Below, piece by piece: positions 43,493-52,602 of a stretch of DNA of 64,000 bases (position 1 is the stretch's first letter; every line of letters starts with the position of its first letter). Below the pieces are notes generated by a model, which saw only the letters and a list, made by a program, of their open reading frames with translations, searched no databases and was not told the origin of the DNA. The position numbers and the translations under genes were made by a program. Origin of the DNA: Clostridium sp. AN503 (lineage in GTDB: Bacteria; Bacillota; Clostridia; Lachnospirales; Lachnospiraceae); NCBI RefSeq assembly GCF_040719375.1, contig NZ_JBFDTP010000001.1:1302001-1366000 (forward strand), written 5' to 3'.

Positions 43493-44782
43493 TTATACTC
43501 CATAGATTAGATTTGGTAAAAACATAACCAGGCTGGGGAAGAAGACCAGCAGCGCCATTTCGATAAAGATGGCGGCAAAAAATGGAAGAGAATCTTTTGT
43601 GTAGCTTTCCACCGGACAATCTATGATCGAACAGACCGGATATATGGCCGAGCCGACGGGCGGGGTAAATACGCCCATGGTAACGATCGTTGCCATCAAA
43701 ACCCCAAAGTGGACCGGATCGAAACCAACCTTCTGTACCATCGGCAGGAAGATCGGGGTCAGCAGCAAAAAGTTCACATTGCTGTCCAGGAACATTCCAA
43801 GGATAAAGAGCCATACGAGAATGATGATCATAAGCAGCTGCGGCTGGGAGGTAATGCCGAAGATTAAGTTTGCCAGCGCCTGGGGAAGCCTGCAGTATGT
43901 AACGGCATAGCTGAACGGCCCCGACATGGTGATCAAAAGCATCACTGCGGCGGTGTCGACAACTGCTGTTTTAAGCGCGCCCCAGAATTTGTCCCAGGTC
44001 AGCTCTTTGTAGACAAATTTGCCGATGAGGATCGCGTATACCACACAGAATGCGCCGGCCTCTGAGGGCGTGCACACGCCAAAGCGGATTCCGACGATCA
44101 GGATGACCGGGAAGATCAGGGCCCAGATGGATTCCGCTAAATTGGTCATGAATTCGCTGAAGGTGATCCTCGGCAGATCTTTGTCCGGCGGGTCAAAGCC
44201 CTTCCGTTTGCAGGTGATCCGGATGGTGAGCATCAGGGTCAGCATCATCATAATGCCGGGAATGATACCGGCTGCAAAAAGGCGTCCGATGGAGACCTCG
44301 CCTACAAAGCCATAGATGATCAGGCCCATGGACGGAGGGATCGTGGCGCAGATCATGCCGGTTAAGGAGTTGACTGCAACGATATATCCCCTGGAGTATC
44401 CCTTCTCCAGCATGCTTGGTCCCAGAAGCCGCGTCTCCATACAGGCATCCGCGGTTGCGGAACCGGAAACACCGCCCATCATGGTACTCATAACGGCAGA
44501 AACCTGTGCGGTGCCGCCCCACATGCGTCGTGTCAGGGAAGACGCAAAGGTCAGGATCCGTTTGGTGATCCCGGACTCATTCATCAGCGTCCCGGCAAAA
44601 ATGAAAAATGGAACCGCCAGAAAGGAATAGGATTGGGTCTGGGCAACAATACGCTGCACTGTGATGCTAAATGGGATGTCGGGAGTGACTGCAAAAAAGG
44701 CAAGCCCGGCGATTCCGATCACAAACGCCACCGGCAGGCCGATCACAAGAAAAATGATAAAAGTAAATACCAGTACGGTCAT
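43493..44782 (-). CDS. TRAP transporter large permease (DctM)
   Basis: This 429-residue multi-spanning protein has the DctM layout of about 12 helices with the GGVSGSATADACMETRLLGP segment near residue 90. It overlaps the small permease gene by four bases. Together with DctQ and the binding protein it forms a sodium-dependent importer, likely for hexuronates or a related acid sugar given the operon. Confidence 0.9.
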   Translation of the reverse strand: MTVLVFTFIIFLVIGLPVAFVIGIAGLAFFAVTPDIPFSITVQRIVAQTQSYSFLAVPFFIFAGTLMNESGITKRILTFASSLTRRMWGGTAQVSAVMSTMMGGVSGSATADACMETRLLGPSMLEKGYSRGYIVAVNSLTGMICATIPPSMGLIIYGFVGEVSIGRLFAAGIIPGIMMMLTLMLTIRITCKRKGFDPPDKDLPRITFSEFMTNLAESIWALIFPVILIVGIRFGVCTPSEAGAFCVVYAILIGKFVYKELTWDKFWGALKTAVVDTAAVMLLITMSGPFSYAVTYCRLPQALANLIFGITSQPQLLMIIILVWLFILGMFLDSNVNFLLLTPIFLPMVQKVGFDPVHFGVLMATIVTMGVFTPPVGSAIYPVCSIIDCPVESYTKDSLPFFAAIFIEMALLVFFPSLVMFLPNLIYGV

Positions 44783-45279
44783 TTTCTAACCTCCTTTCCG
44801 TTTTCATCCGCAGGAGCGCGAAAGCTTTTCACCCGCCCGGCGATGTCAATGATCACGGAGATACTCATTAAAACAGACATCACCGGCAGAGCCATGGTCA
44901 CATAGGAATAGCTGAGCTTTAATGTCTGGAATGATCGCTTCCAGCTTGCGATACTTAGATTTGTGCCATAGTAAATGAATATGAGCAGGGCGATCTGTAT
45001 CACAATGTCGAGAAAGATTCCAAGTGCCCTCTGCACCGGGACCGGGAGCTTTTTTGTAAACAGATCCAGCCCCAGGATCTTTTTCTTGCGGAATGCAACG
45101 TCTGCGCCGATCAATGTCGTCCAGCACAGTAAAAGCTGGGAGATATCGATGCTCCATGACAGAGGATGGCCCGTGGTGCGGGCCACGGCCGACAGAAACA
45201 CCAGGCCGATCATGAACAGGAAACCACAGCAGCAAATCGTTTCTTCCAGCCAGCAAAAACGCTGGTAAAATTTTTTCAT
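44779..45279 (-). CDS. TRAP transporter small permease (DctQ)
   Basis: This 166-residue protein has four transmembrane segments and the conserved SWSIDISQLLLCWTTLIGAD stretch near residue 40. The chosen start at 45279 (MKKFYQRF) has GTGAGG upstream; an open stretch of 20 further codons is probably not used. It couples the binding protein to DctM. Confidence 0.85.
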   Translation of the reverse strand: MKKFYQRFCWLEETICCCGFLFMIGLVFLSAVARTTGHPLSWSIDISQLLLCWTTLIGADVAFRKKKILGLDLFTKKLPVPVQRALGIFLDIVIQIALLIFIYYGTNLSIASWKRSFQTLKLSYSYVTMALPVMSVLMSISVIIDIAGRVKSFRAPADENGKEVRK

Positions 45280-45316
45280 ATACCTCACCACCTGATCTGA
45301 TTTTTTTAAAGAAAAT

Positions 45317-45356
45317 GAGCGGAAGACGCTGTATTCCAAACGTTGGGCTTCCGCTC
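45317..45356 (-). terminator. Intercistronic hairpin between dctP and dctQ
   Basis: GAGCGGAAG and CTTCCGCTC pair around a 22-base loop. On the minus strand ATTTTCTTT follows. It lies between the binding protein and permease genes, where partial termination or mRNA protection would favour higher amounts of binding protein. Confidence 0.55.
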
Positions 45357-45389
45357 GTCTGTAATATCCTGAATATCTGCTGGTCTTAC

Positions 45390-46454
45390 TTACTGTACCT
45401 TTTCCATCTCGGACTGGAGGCGTTCGCGGATGTCCACCATGCCAAGAGCCTCATAACACGGAGCGGTCGCGTCCTTAAATGCCTGGACGTCCACATCTTC
45501 ATTGATGACAAGGCCGTATTTGTCAACCATTTCTTTTTCCCATTCCTCGCAGATCCCCAGGGTCTTTTCCTGGAACTCAGTACCCACATCAAAGAAGGTG
45601 TCGGCAAACAGCTTCTGGTAGTCTGCAGATAAACTGTCGCGGAAGCCGGTACCGGTAGCGGAACAGCCCACTAACTGGAAATGTTTTGTGCGGTTGATGG
45701 TCTTGACTACTTCCCAGAGCCTGGTCGCATAGAAGGAAGAAGTCTGAACTTCAGCACCGTCAAGAGCGCCCTGCTGAATGGAGGTGTAAACCTCATTCCA
45801 GCTCATGGGGGTAGCGACAGCGCCCATAGCGTCTACGGATGTGGTGCAGATCTCATTACCGATGGTACGGATCCGCTGTCCCTTCAGATCCTCCGGTTTG
45901 TTTACCACTTTATCCAGGCAGAAGTTGCGCTCGCCGGAATACCAGTTGGAGGAGACTACCCAGACGCCCTGATCGGCGAACTGCTGCATCCACTCCTTGT
46001 ATAAGTCGGTCTGCATAACCTTGTTAAGGCCGGTATAGTCGTCCATTATGTAAGGCATGCCCAGGATACCGAAATCAGGAACGTAGCTGGCAAGACGGCT
46101 CGGGTCCGTTATGGTGAGGACGGCCGCGCCCTGCATGCCCTGCTCCAGAAGATCATCGGTATCTCCCAGGGATGAGCTGAAGAACAGCTCCGCCGTAAAG
46201 TTGCCGTCTGTGGCGGCCGCCAGCTTGTCCGCAACCGCGATCAGGGACTGGGACTGCAGATCAGTCTCGCTCTGGGTATTTCCGAATTTGACAGAAACCT
46301 TTTCTGCCGGCGCCTCTGCTTTCGCATCAGCAGCCTCTGTTTTTGCCGCGCCCGCAGCAGTTGTCTCCGGCGCCTTTGCCCCCGAACCGGAACCACATGC
46401 TGTCAGTGACGCCGCCATTGTCAGCGCAAGTGTCAGTGAGATCGCTTTTTTCAT
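45390..46454 (-). CDS. TRAP transporter substrate-binding lipoprotein (DctP)
   Basis: This 354-residue binding protein has lipobox LTAC (Cys20) and an Ala/Glu/Lys linker before the DctP fold. The substrate region is KGQRIRTIGNEICTTSVDAM with the conserved arginine near residue 195. It feeds the DctQ/DctM genes downstream. Likely ligand: glucuronate, galacturonate or related acid, inferred from uxuA, uxaC and GH28 genes nearby. Confidence 0.88.
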   Translation of the reverse strand: MKKAISLTLALTMAASLTACGSGSGAKAPETTAAGAAKTEAADAKAEAPAEKVSVKFGNTQSETDLQSQSLIAVADKLAAATDGNFTAELFFSSSLGDTDDLLEQGMQGAAVLTITDPSRLASYVPDFGILGMPYIMDDYTGLNKVMQTDLYKEWMQQFADQGVWVVSSNWYSGERNFCLDKVVNKPEDLKGQRIRTIGNEICTTSVDAMGAVATPMSWNEVYTSIQQGALDGAEVQTSSFYATRLWEVVKTINRTKHFQLVGCSATGTGFRDSLSADYQKLFADTFFDVGTEFQEKTLGICEEWEKEMVDKYGLVINEDVDVQAFKDATAPCYEALGMVDIRERLQSEMEKVQ

Positions 46455-46532
46455 GATAAATCCTCCTTTTGGTTATATAGTTTTATGATAAAAGCACGGC
46501 AAAGCTGCCATGCCCGTATCCGTAGTTATGGG

Positions 46533-47306
46533 CTAAAATCCGATAGAGCATCCGCCGTCAACGGTGATGGATGTGCCATTTACAAAAGCGGCGGCATCGG
46601 AGCTTAGATAGACGGCCGCCCATCCGATATCCTCCGGCGAGCCGTAACGGTTCATGGGGGTATGTCCGAGGATCTTCTGCTGCCGCGGGATATCCCCGTC
46701 CACTGCCTGGTGGAACATGGGGGTGTCGATGAAGCCTGGAATGATGGCGTTGACACGGATGCCGTCCGCAGATACGTCACCGGCCATACAGCGGGTAAGC
46801 CCCATGAGGGCTGCCTTGGCGGAGCCATATACACAGACCTTTGTCATACCGAGCAGTGCGGACATGGACGAGATGAAGATAATGCTGCCGCGTCCTCTTT
46901 CACGCATATGGGGGATCGCAGCCTGGGATAAGGCGAAGGAGCCGTAGAGATGGACGTCCATCACATCGCGGAAATCCTGCATGGTAATATCGTCCACGGA
47001 CTTTTTGCAGTGGAGTCCGGCGTTGTTGACAAGGATGTCGCAGCTTCCGAACTGGGATACGATCCGGTCGATCACCTCGTTTGCACGGCTGGTATCCGTC
47101 ACGTCATGGACGCAGTAGCTGACATTGCCGCCCAACTCCTCACACGCCTGCGCCAGAACCGCCTCCCGGCGTCCGGTGATCACAACTGCTGCACCGGCGG
47201 ACGCGAGACATTTTGCGGCGGCGTAGCCCAGCCCGCTCCCGCCCCCGGTGACAAGAGCCACGCGGCCTGATAAGTCAAATGCCTGTTTGAAATAATCGTT
47301 CATCAC
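46533..47306 (-). CDS. SDR-family reductase, probable fructuronate reductase
   Basis: This 257-residue short-chain dehydrogenase has the nucleotide motif VTGGGSGLGYAAAK, NNAG, and catalytic YGSAK. Its gene overlaps uxuA by four bases and lies beside uxaC. The SDR YjmF does the UxuB step (fructuronate to mannonate) in Bacillus, so this is the most probable role. A general SDR of other substrate cannot be excluded. Confidence 0.82.
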   Translation of the reverse strand: MMNDYFKQAFDLSGRVALVTGGGSGLGYAAAKCLASAGAAVVITGRREAVLAQACEELGGNVSYCVHDVTDTSRANEVIDRIVSQFGSCDILVNNAGLHCKKSVDDITMQDFRDVMDVHLYGSFALSQAAIPHMRERGRGSIIFISSMSALLGMTKVCVYGSAKAALMGLTRCMAGDVSADGIRVNAIIPGFIDTPMFHQAVDGDIPRQQKILGHTPMNRYGSPEDIGWAAVYLSSDAAAFVNGTSITVDGGCSIGF

Positions 47307-48391
47307 ATATCCTCCTTCTCCAACATCTGAAATGCCGCTCTCATATAGCCGAGCGCGTAAGCCATTCCTGCATGCCAGGGAGCTGCGCAGGTCATGAGGG
47401 GTGTGTGGTCAGGAACCAGGACTCCGTTAAAATGACCCTTCTTTAGCTGCCTCAGCACCCGGAACATATCGATATCGCCCTCATCCACAAACACCTCATC
47501 ATAGCAGGGGACCTTTCCCTTCACGTTCCTGAAATGCACGTAGCTGATCTTATCCTGCATGATATACTGTTCCAGATAATCGTAGATGGGCTTATCCGAC
47601 TGCATTTCCTGCAGGCTGCCAAGACATAGCTCCAGCTTGTTAGCCGGGCTTGGAATCAGATCGATCAGCTTCTGGTACAGCTCCGGGCGGTAAACGAGCC
47701 GGGGGGTGCCGCGAAGCTTTGGCATGGGCGGGTCGTCCGGGTGCAGCGCCAGTTCCACGCCGGCTTCCTCCGCAACCGGAAGGATCTGTTCCAGAAAATA
47801 TTTCAGGCGGTCCCAGAGTTCTTCGTAGGTGATCTCGGGCATAAAACCGCCGTCGGGTTCTGCATAAGTCATATTCCAGACTTCTCCGTTCGGGACTGGA
47901 GCGTCAAGATCCAGCAGGGAAGCGTCAAAACAGGTGCTCACCGCGCCGCCACGGGCGGACTGTTTTTTCTGATGGCCCCAGACGCCGGCCAGGCTGAAAT
48001 TGTACCCGAAGGCTTTGATTCCGGCTTTTCCGGTATTTTGGATGATCCGCTTCAGGTTCTCAAGCTGCTCGTCGCGCTTTGGGCCTGCTAAAAGGACATC
48101 GTACCAGTCAGCCGGGCTGAAATTCTCGATCCCGTAGATTTCCAGGCCGCATTCCTGCGCCTGTTTTTTTATGGCAAGCAGACTGTCAAGCTCCCATACG
48201 GGAGAGTTGGCATCGGAGCGCCCATAATTGGTCCTGGTATCCGTTGCAGTGACAATGCTGGTATCGTTGTTGTAGTAAGTTGCAGGATGGATGATCAGGT
48301 GTGTACAGCCGCATTGACGCGCAAATTGAAAATACTCCGGCTTCAGCATATACCAGTAAAGTCCCAGTCCCAGCTTCATATCCATGGACAA
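47303..48391 (-). CDS. uxuA: Mannonate dehydratase
   Basis: UxuA dehydrates D-mannonate to 2-keto-3-deoxygluconate. The 362-residue protein has the metal-binding TIM barrel motif LALHPDDPPMPKLRGTPRLV near residue 215 and FRNVKGKVPCYDEVFVDEGD near residue 290. It is the first gene of the hexuronate operon, transcribed divergently from the AraC regulator at 48542. KDG kinase and aldolase are not in the window. Confidence 0.93.
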   Translation of the reverse strand: MSMDMKLGLGLYWYMLKPEYFQFARQCGCTHLIIHPATYYNNDTSIVTATDTRTNYGRSDANSPVWELDSLLAIKKQAQECGLEIYGIENFSPADWYDVLLAGPKRDEQLENLKRIIQNTGKAGIKAFGYNFSLAGVWGHQKKQSARGGAVSTCFDASLLDLDAPVPNGEVWNMTYAEPDGGFMPEITYEELWDRLKYFLEQILPVAEEAGVELALHPDDPPMPKLRGTPRLVYRPELYQKLIDLIPSPANKLELCLGSLQEMQSDKPIYDYLEQYIMQDKISYVHFRNVKGKVPCYDEVFVDEGDIDMFRVLRQLKKGHFNGVLVPDHTPLMTCAAPWHAGMAYALGYMRAAFQMLEKEDM

Positions 48392-48541
48392 TTCCCTCCC
48401 CAGACAGGCATAAATATGTTAATTCGACAAAAGCAGTATAAGCTATCAGACAGATAAATTCTTCTTGCTTTTTTGGAAAAGGTGTCATATATTGATGTTA
48501 CACATTTTTTGAGCAGGGTTAAATACAGGGGAGGGAGAAGC

Positions 48542-49381
48542 TTGCTAAAAGTAAATGCAGTTGGAATGATCGATCCGATCCGGGAGATGCATTACGCATT
48601 TCATCATAAAGTCGACGCGGCTATGTTTCCGCAGGTACATGATTTTTACGAAATATCCCTTGTGACAGAAGGGGCTATGGAGATGGAGATCAACTCTGTC
48701 ACCCAGATTTCGGGTACGGGTATGCTGATTCTGATCCGTCCCGGAGACATCCATGACCGCCGGGAAATATCCGGGGGCTGCTCTTATATCAATCTGGCGT
48801 TTCCTGACAAGATCGTCAAAGACCTGTTCCGGTATCTGGATATGCCGGATATGCCTCAGACTATCATGGACCTTCCTGATCCGCCGCAGATCCGGCTTCT
48901 GCCGGGAGAGGCGCGTCTGCTGCAGATGCAGCTCAAAAAGCTGAATCTGTGTCCTGTCAATCTGCCGCACGTAGCCTGCCGGGAGCTGCGCCGCTTAGTG
49001 CTTGACATCATGCTGCAGCATTTTGTCCCTGCTCTCTCTGCCTCGCCGGAGATGGCCTGCCCTCACTGGCTCAGTGAATTGGTCAGGCAGCTGGAGAATC
49101 CAGACATGCTTTCTGCAGGCCTGGATGAGCTGGCAGCCCACAGCGGATGTACGAAAGAACATCTTTGCCGGGATTTTCGAAAATATCTGGGTGTTTCCCC
49201 TATGGCTTATGTCAATGCAAAACGTTTAAACTATGCTGCCAACCTGCTGCGCCACTCCGATCAGAAGGTGATCGATATTGCTTATGATTCCGGGTTTCAG
49301 AGCTTAAGCTGTTTTTATCATGCATTCAAAAAAGAATTCCGGATGTCTGCCTTAGAATACAGACAGGGACGGGGGAATTGA
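48542..49381 (+). CDS. AraC-family regulator of the hexuronate operon
   Basis: The 279-residue protein has an N-terminal cupin sensor domain (FHHKVDAAMFPQVHDFYEIS) and a C-terminal AraC pair of helix-turn-helix motifs (ELAAHSGCTKEHLCRDFRKY, AYDSGFQSLSCFYHAFKKEF). The preferred start is TTG at 48542 with a GGGAGGGAGAAG site; a TTG at 48473 in the same frame lacks one. It is divergent from uxuA with about 150 bases between, so it likely activates that operon on binding a uronic acid. Confidence 0.82.
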   Translation: MLKVNAVGMIDPIREMHYAFHHKVDAAMFPQVHDFYEISLVTEGAMEMEINSVTQISGTGMLILIRPGDIHDRREISGGCSYINLAFPDKIVKDLFRYLDMPDMPQTIMDLPDPPQIRLLPGEARLLQMQLKKLNLCPVNLPHVACRELRRLVLDIMLQHFVPALSASPEMACPHWLSELVRQLENPDMLSAGLDELAAHSGCTKEHLCRDFRKYLGVSPMAYVNAKRLNYAANLLRHSDQKVIDIAYDSGFQSLSCFYHAFKKEFRMSALEYRQGRGN

Positions 49382-49501
49382 GCGCTCTGAAAATTCCTCT
49401 TGCGTTCGTCTGACAGATATGGTAGCATATGGGACAGATGCGTTTGATTTTACAGTTATTTGCATTATTGTGTGAAATTTATCTGTCAGGAGGGAGAACT
49501 G

Positions 49502-50449
49502 ATGCTGGAAGTCAAGAAAATCAGCAAGTTTTACGGGAATAAAATGGCAATTCAGGACATCAGTTTCTCCGTTGAACCAGGGCAGATCGTGGGCCTTCTG
49601 GGCCATAACGGCTGCGGCAAATCCACCACGATGAATATCATCACCAACTGCCTTGCCCCATCAGAAGGGGAGGTGCTGCTCGACGGGGTATCTATTGCAG
49701 AGGACCCGATCGCGGTAAAGGCAAAGACCGGATATCTGCCTGAGATCCCGCCGGTGTACCCGGACATGACGGTTGAGGAACAGCTCACCTATGTCTGCGG
49801 CCTGCGAAAGCTGCCCCGGAAGGAGTATAAAGCACAGATTGAGACAGTCTGTGAGTATTTGAATATTACAGGCGTCAGAAAACGCCTGATCTATAACCTG
49901 TCCAAGGGATACCGCCAGAGGGTCGGCTTCGCGCAGGCTCTGCTGGGGAACCCGGAGCTTCTGATCCTGGATGAGCCGACTGTAGGCTTAGATCCACAGC
50001 AGATCATGGAGCTGAGGGAGCTGATCATCCGTTTGAAAAAGGACCACATGATCATTCTAAGCTCCCATATCCTGTCCGAGATCGCGGCGACCTGCGACCG
50101 GATCATCGTGCTCAGCAATGGACGCCTGACTGCGGACGACACGCTGGATGGTCTTGTGCGCAGGGTATCTGAACATACGGAGCTGGCGCTTCAGGCGGAC
50201 GGATCACCGGCGCAGCTCATCCCGCTCATCCAGTCGATCCCTGCTGTGGAGTCCTGCAGGCTGGAGACAGATCCCATAAGCGGCGGGACAGAGTACCGCA
50301 TCCGTGTAAAAGACCAGCAGGATATCCACGGGGAGCTGTTTGAGCGCCTGGCGAAGATCCATTGTCCGATCCGCGTACTGCGGCCGGTCCATGCCGACTT
50401 AGAAGCTGTCTTTTTGCAGCTGACCCAGGACCGGCGTTATCTTACATGA
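49502..50449 (+). CDS. ABC transporter ATP-binding protein (GldA/NatA-type)
   Basis: The 315-residue ATPase has Walker A GHNGCGKST, signature LSKGYRQR and Walker B LLILDEPTVGLDP. The chosen start ATG (MLEVKKISKFYGN) follows CAGGAGGGAG. The C-terminal 70 residues form the extra domain usual in GldA-type exporters. It heads a four-gene operon with a permease, a GldG-like and a DUF4340 protein. Confidence 0.88.
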   Translation: MLEVKKISKFYGNKMAIQDISFSVEPGQIVGLLGHNGCGKSTTMNIITNCLAPSEGEVLLDGVSIAEDPIAVKAKTGYLPEIPPVYPDMTVEEQLTYVCGLRKLPRKEYKAQIETVCEYLNITGVRKRLIYNLSKGYRQRVGFAQALLGNPELLILDEPTVGLDPQQIMELRELIIRLKKDHMIILSSHILSEIAATCDRIIVLSNGRLTADDTLDGLVRRVSEHTELALQADGSPAQLIPLIQSIPAVESCRLETDPISGGTEYRIRVKDQQDIHGELFERLAKIHCPIRVLRPVHADLEAVFLQLTQDRRYLT

Positions 50450-50477
50450 CTTGCATGAGAAAGGATGGGAGACTAAT

Positions 50478-51182
50478 ATGAGCGCTGTATACCGCAAAGA
50501 ACTGGGACAGTATTTTCACTCGTTTATCGGCTATATCTACCTGTCTGTCTTTTTGCTGATCGGAGGGGGATATTTTATCCTGTACAACCTGCTTCCGGCA
50601 AACGGCAGTATCGGCGAGTTCTTTTCACGGCTTATGTTCACTGTGATCTTTCTTCTGCCCATGCTCACCATGCGTTCCTACGCCGAGGAACGGAAAATGA
50701 AAACGGTTCAGTTGTTGATGAGCGCGCCGGTCAGCGCGCTTTCGGTCGCCCTGGGCAAGTTCCTGGCGGTCATGACGGTCTTTGCGGCGGGACTTTCATT
50801 TACGCTGCTGTATGTTGCAGGCCTGGCGCTTTTTGGGCAGTTTGAACCCCTGGTCATCTTGGGCAATTATGCCGGAATGCTGGTGGCTGCCTCTGCTTTT
50901 GTTTCCATCGGGCTGATGATCAGCCTGCTGACGGAGAACCAGATCGTCGCCTGTATCATCACCTACTCTGTCCTGTTATCCCTTTGGCTGATCGGGTTTA
51001 TTGAAACCTATATATCCAGTCCCTTTTTGAAAAAGCTGGTGCATCACTTGTCGGTGGCTAACCGCTTTTCCGAGTTTTCCATGGGGATCTTTGATCTGTC
51101 CACGGTTGTTTATTATCTGAGTATTGCCGTATTTTTCTTGTTTCTGATCTCCGTCATAACAGAACGGCGCAGACAGGGCTAG
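50478..51182 (+). CDS. ABC-2-type permease, GldF-like
   Basis: This 234-residue membrane protein has six transmembrane helices and belongs to the ABC-2/GldF group: MSAVYRKELGQYFHSFIGYI at the N-terminus and MRSYAEERKMKTVQLLMSAP near residue 68. The start ATG 50478 has AGGATGGGAG; a TTG frame opens nine codons upstream. Partner of the ATPase. Confidence 0.87.
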   Translation: MSAVYRKELGQYFHSFIGYIYLSVFLLIGGGYFILYNLLPANGSIGEFFSRLMFTVIFLLPMLTMRSYAEERKMKTVQLLMSAPVSALSVALGKFLAVMTVFAAGLSFTLLYVAGLALFGQFEPLVILGNYAGMLVAASAFVSIGLMISLLTENQIVACIITYSVLLSLWLIGFIETYISSPFLKKLVHHLSVANRFSEFSMGIFDLSTVVYYLSIAVFFLFLISVITERRRQG

Positions 51183-51204
51183 AACAGTAGAAAGAGGTGT
51201 CGCT

Positions 51205-52569
51205 ATGAAAAAGAAAATCTCTCCGCGCTTAAATGCGGCCGTGCTTGTCTGCCTGGGGTTTGGGCTGCTGGTTTCGCTCAACTACTGCGCCTCCAGGCTG
51301 ACCGGGCTTCTGGGCCTGCGTTTTGACATGACCGGCAGCCATCTCTATGAATTGTCGGATGAGACTCTTGAGATCCTGGGACGGTCGGATGAACATATCA
51401 GGATCCGTGTGTTTTCGCCGGAATCGGATTTCCTGCCGCTGGTTGCGGAGATCCTGGAGCAATACCGCTTGAGGGGGAAGGGGCGCATTGAGGTAGAGTA
51501 TATCGACCCATACGTACAGCCCACGCTGTTGGACTCTTACATCCAGCGGGGATATCAGCTTGAATTGGGGAGTATTGTGGTGGAGAGTGAGAGGTATACG
51601 AAGGTGTTGTCCTTAAAGGACATGTTTGAGTTGGACAGCTCCGGCAATACTGTTCGGGGCATAAAGAGCGAACAGCAGATCACCAGCGCGATCCTGTATG
51701 CATCGGGTACTGACGCGCTCTCTGTGCAGTTTACCGCAGGACACAACGAATCTGTATCGGATTCGTTAAAAGAGCTGTTTGGCCAGAGCAATTATGAGAC
51801 GGGAAACGCCGCCCTTTCCATGGAACCGGTGGAACCTGGCACGGACCTTCTGGTGATCGCGTCCCCCACTTCAGACTTTTCAGAAAAGGAGATCGCGGCG
51901 CTGGATACTTACATGTCCGATGGTGGCCGCCTGCTTGCATTTATGGGGCCGTCCTCTGGGGATATGCCGAATCTGGAGAGCTTTTTTGCCGAGTGGGGCA
52001 TTGGCGTCACCCGGATCGTAGTTGCGGAGGAGCTGCAGTATACAGACGCCAATCCGCTGAGCATAGTTCCCGTCTATGCGGCTCATCCTGTAAACCAGTA
52101 TTTTTCCGGGAACCAGCTCTATCTGGTCATGCCATCCAGCAGGGCGCTGGACCAGCTGTTTGTCTCCCAGGGTGGGATCCGGACGCAAAAGCTGTTGTAT
52201 TCCACGGCCCGCGCCTATGACTCACAGGATAAGGCTGGGGAAAAAGGCCCGTTTACTTTAGCGATGACAGCGGAGAAAAAGAAGGATGAGGGTAAGGCCA
52301 GGCTGGCCCTGATCGGCAGCGGCGGTCTCTATTCCGACTCCTTTATGAATGCAGATAACTTTGCCAATGCAAAATTCCTGGCACAGGTATTAAACTGGTG
52401 TACGGAGACGGACAGCGCTGTCAATATCCCGGCGAAAAATATCGGAAGTACACAGATTACGGTCACGGGCGGGCAGATCATCCTGCAGGCTCTGGTATTT
52501 GTTGTGATTCTACCTGTGGGCGTGCTTCTGGCCGGCTTTTTCGTCTGCCATCGCCGCCGTCACAGTTAA
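51205..52569 (+). CDS. GldG-like ABC-associated protein
   Basis: The 454-residue protein has one N-terminal and one C-terminal transmembrane segment with a large extracellular part between them. IRVFSPESDFLPLVAEILEQ and FTAGHNESVSDSLKEL match the GldG/DUF4350-like family that accompanies GldA/GldF. In Bacteroidetes GldFG act in gliding or secretion; in Firmicutes the role is unknown, so here a cell-envelope export role is inferred. Confidence 0.83.
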   Translation: MKKKISPRLNAAVLVCLGFGLLVSLNYCASRLTGLLGLRFDMTGSHLYELSDETLEILGRSDEHIRIRVFSPESDFLPLVAEILEQYRLRGKGRIEVEYIDPYVQPTLLDSYIQRGYQLELGSIVVESERYTKVLSLKDMFELDSSGNTVRGIKSEQQITSAILYASGTDALSVQFTAGHNESVSDSLKELFGQSNYETGNAALSMEPVEPGTDLLVIASPTSDFSEKEIAALDTYMSDGGRLLAFMGPSSGDMPNLESFFAEWGIGVTRIVVAEELQYTDANPLSIVPVYAAHPVNQYFSGNQLYLVMPSSRALDQLFVSQGGIRTQKLLYSTARAYDSQDKAGEKGPFTLAMTAEKKKDEGKARLALIGSGGLYSDSFMNADNFANAKFLAQVLNWCTETDSAVNIPAKNIGSTQITVTGGQIILQALVFVVILPVGVLLAGFFVCHRRRHS

Positions 52570-52602
52570 CATAAGTCCGTACGATCAAGGGGGGCTGCTG
52601 AT

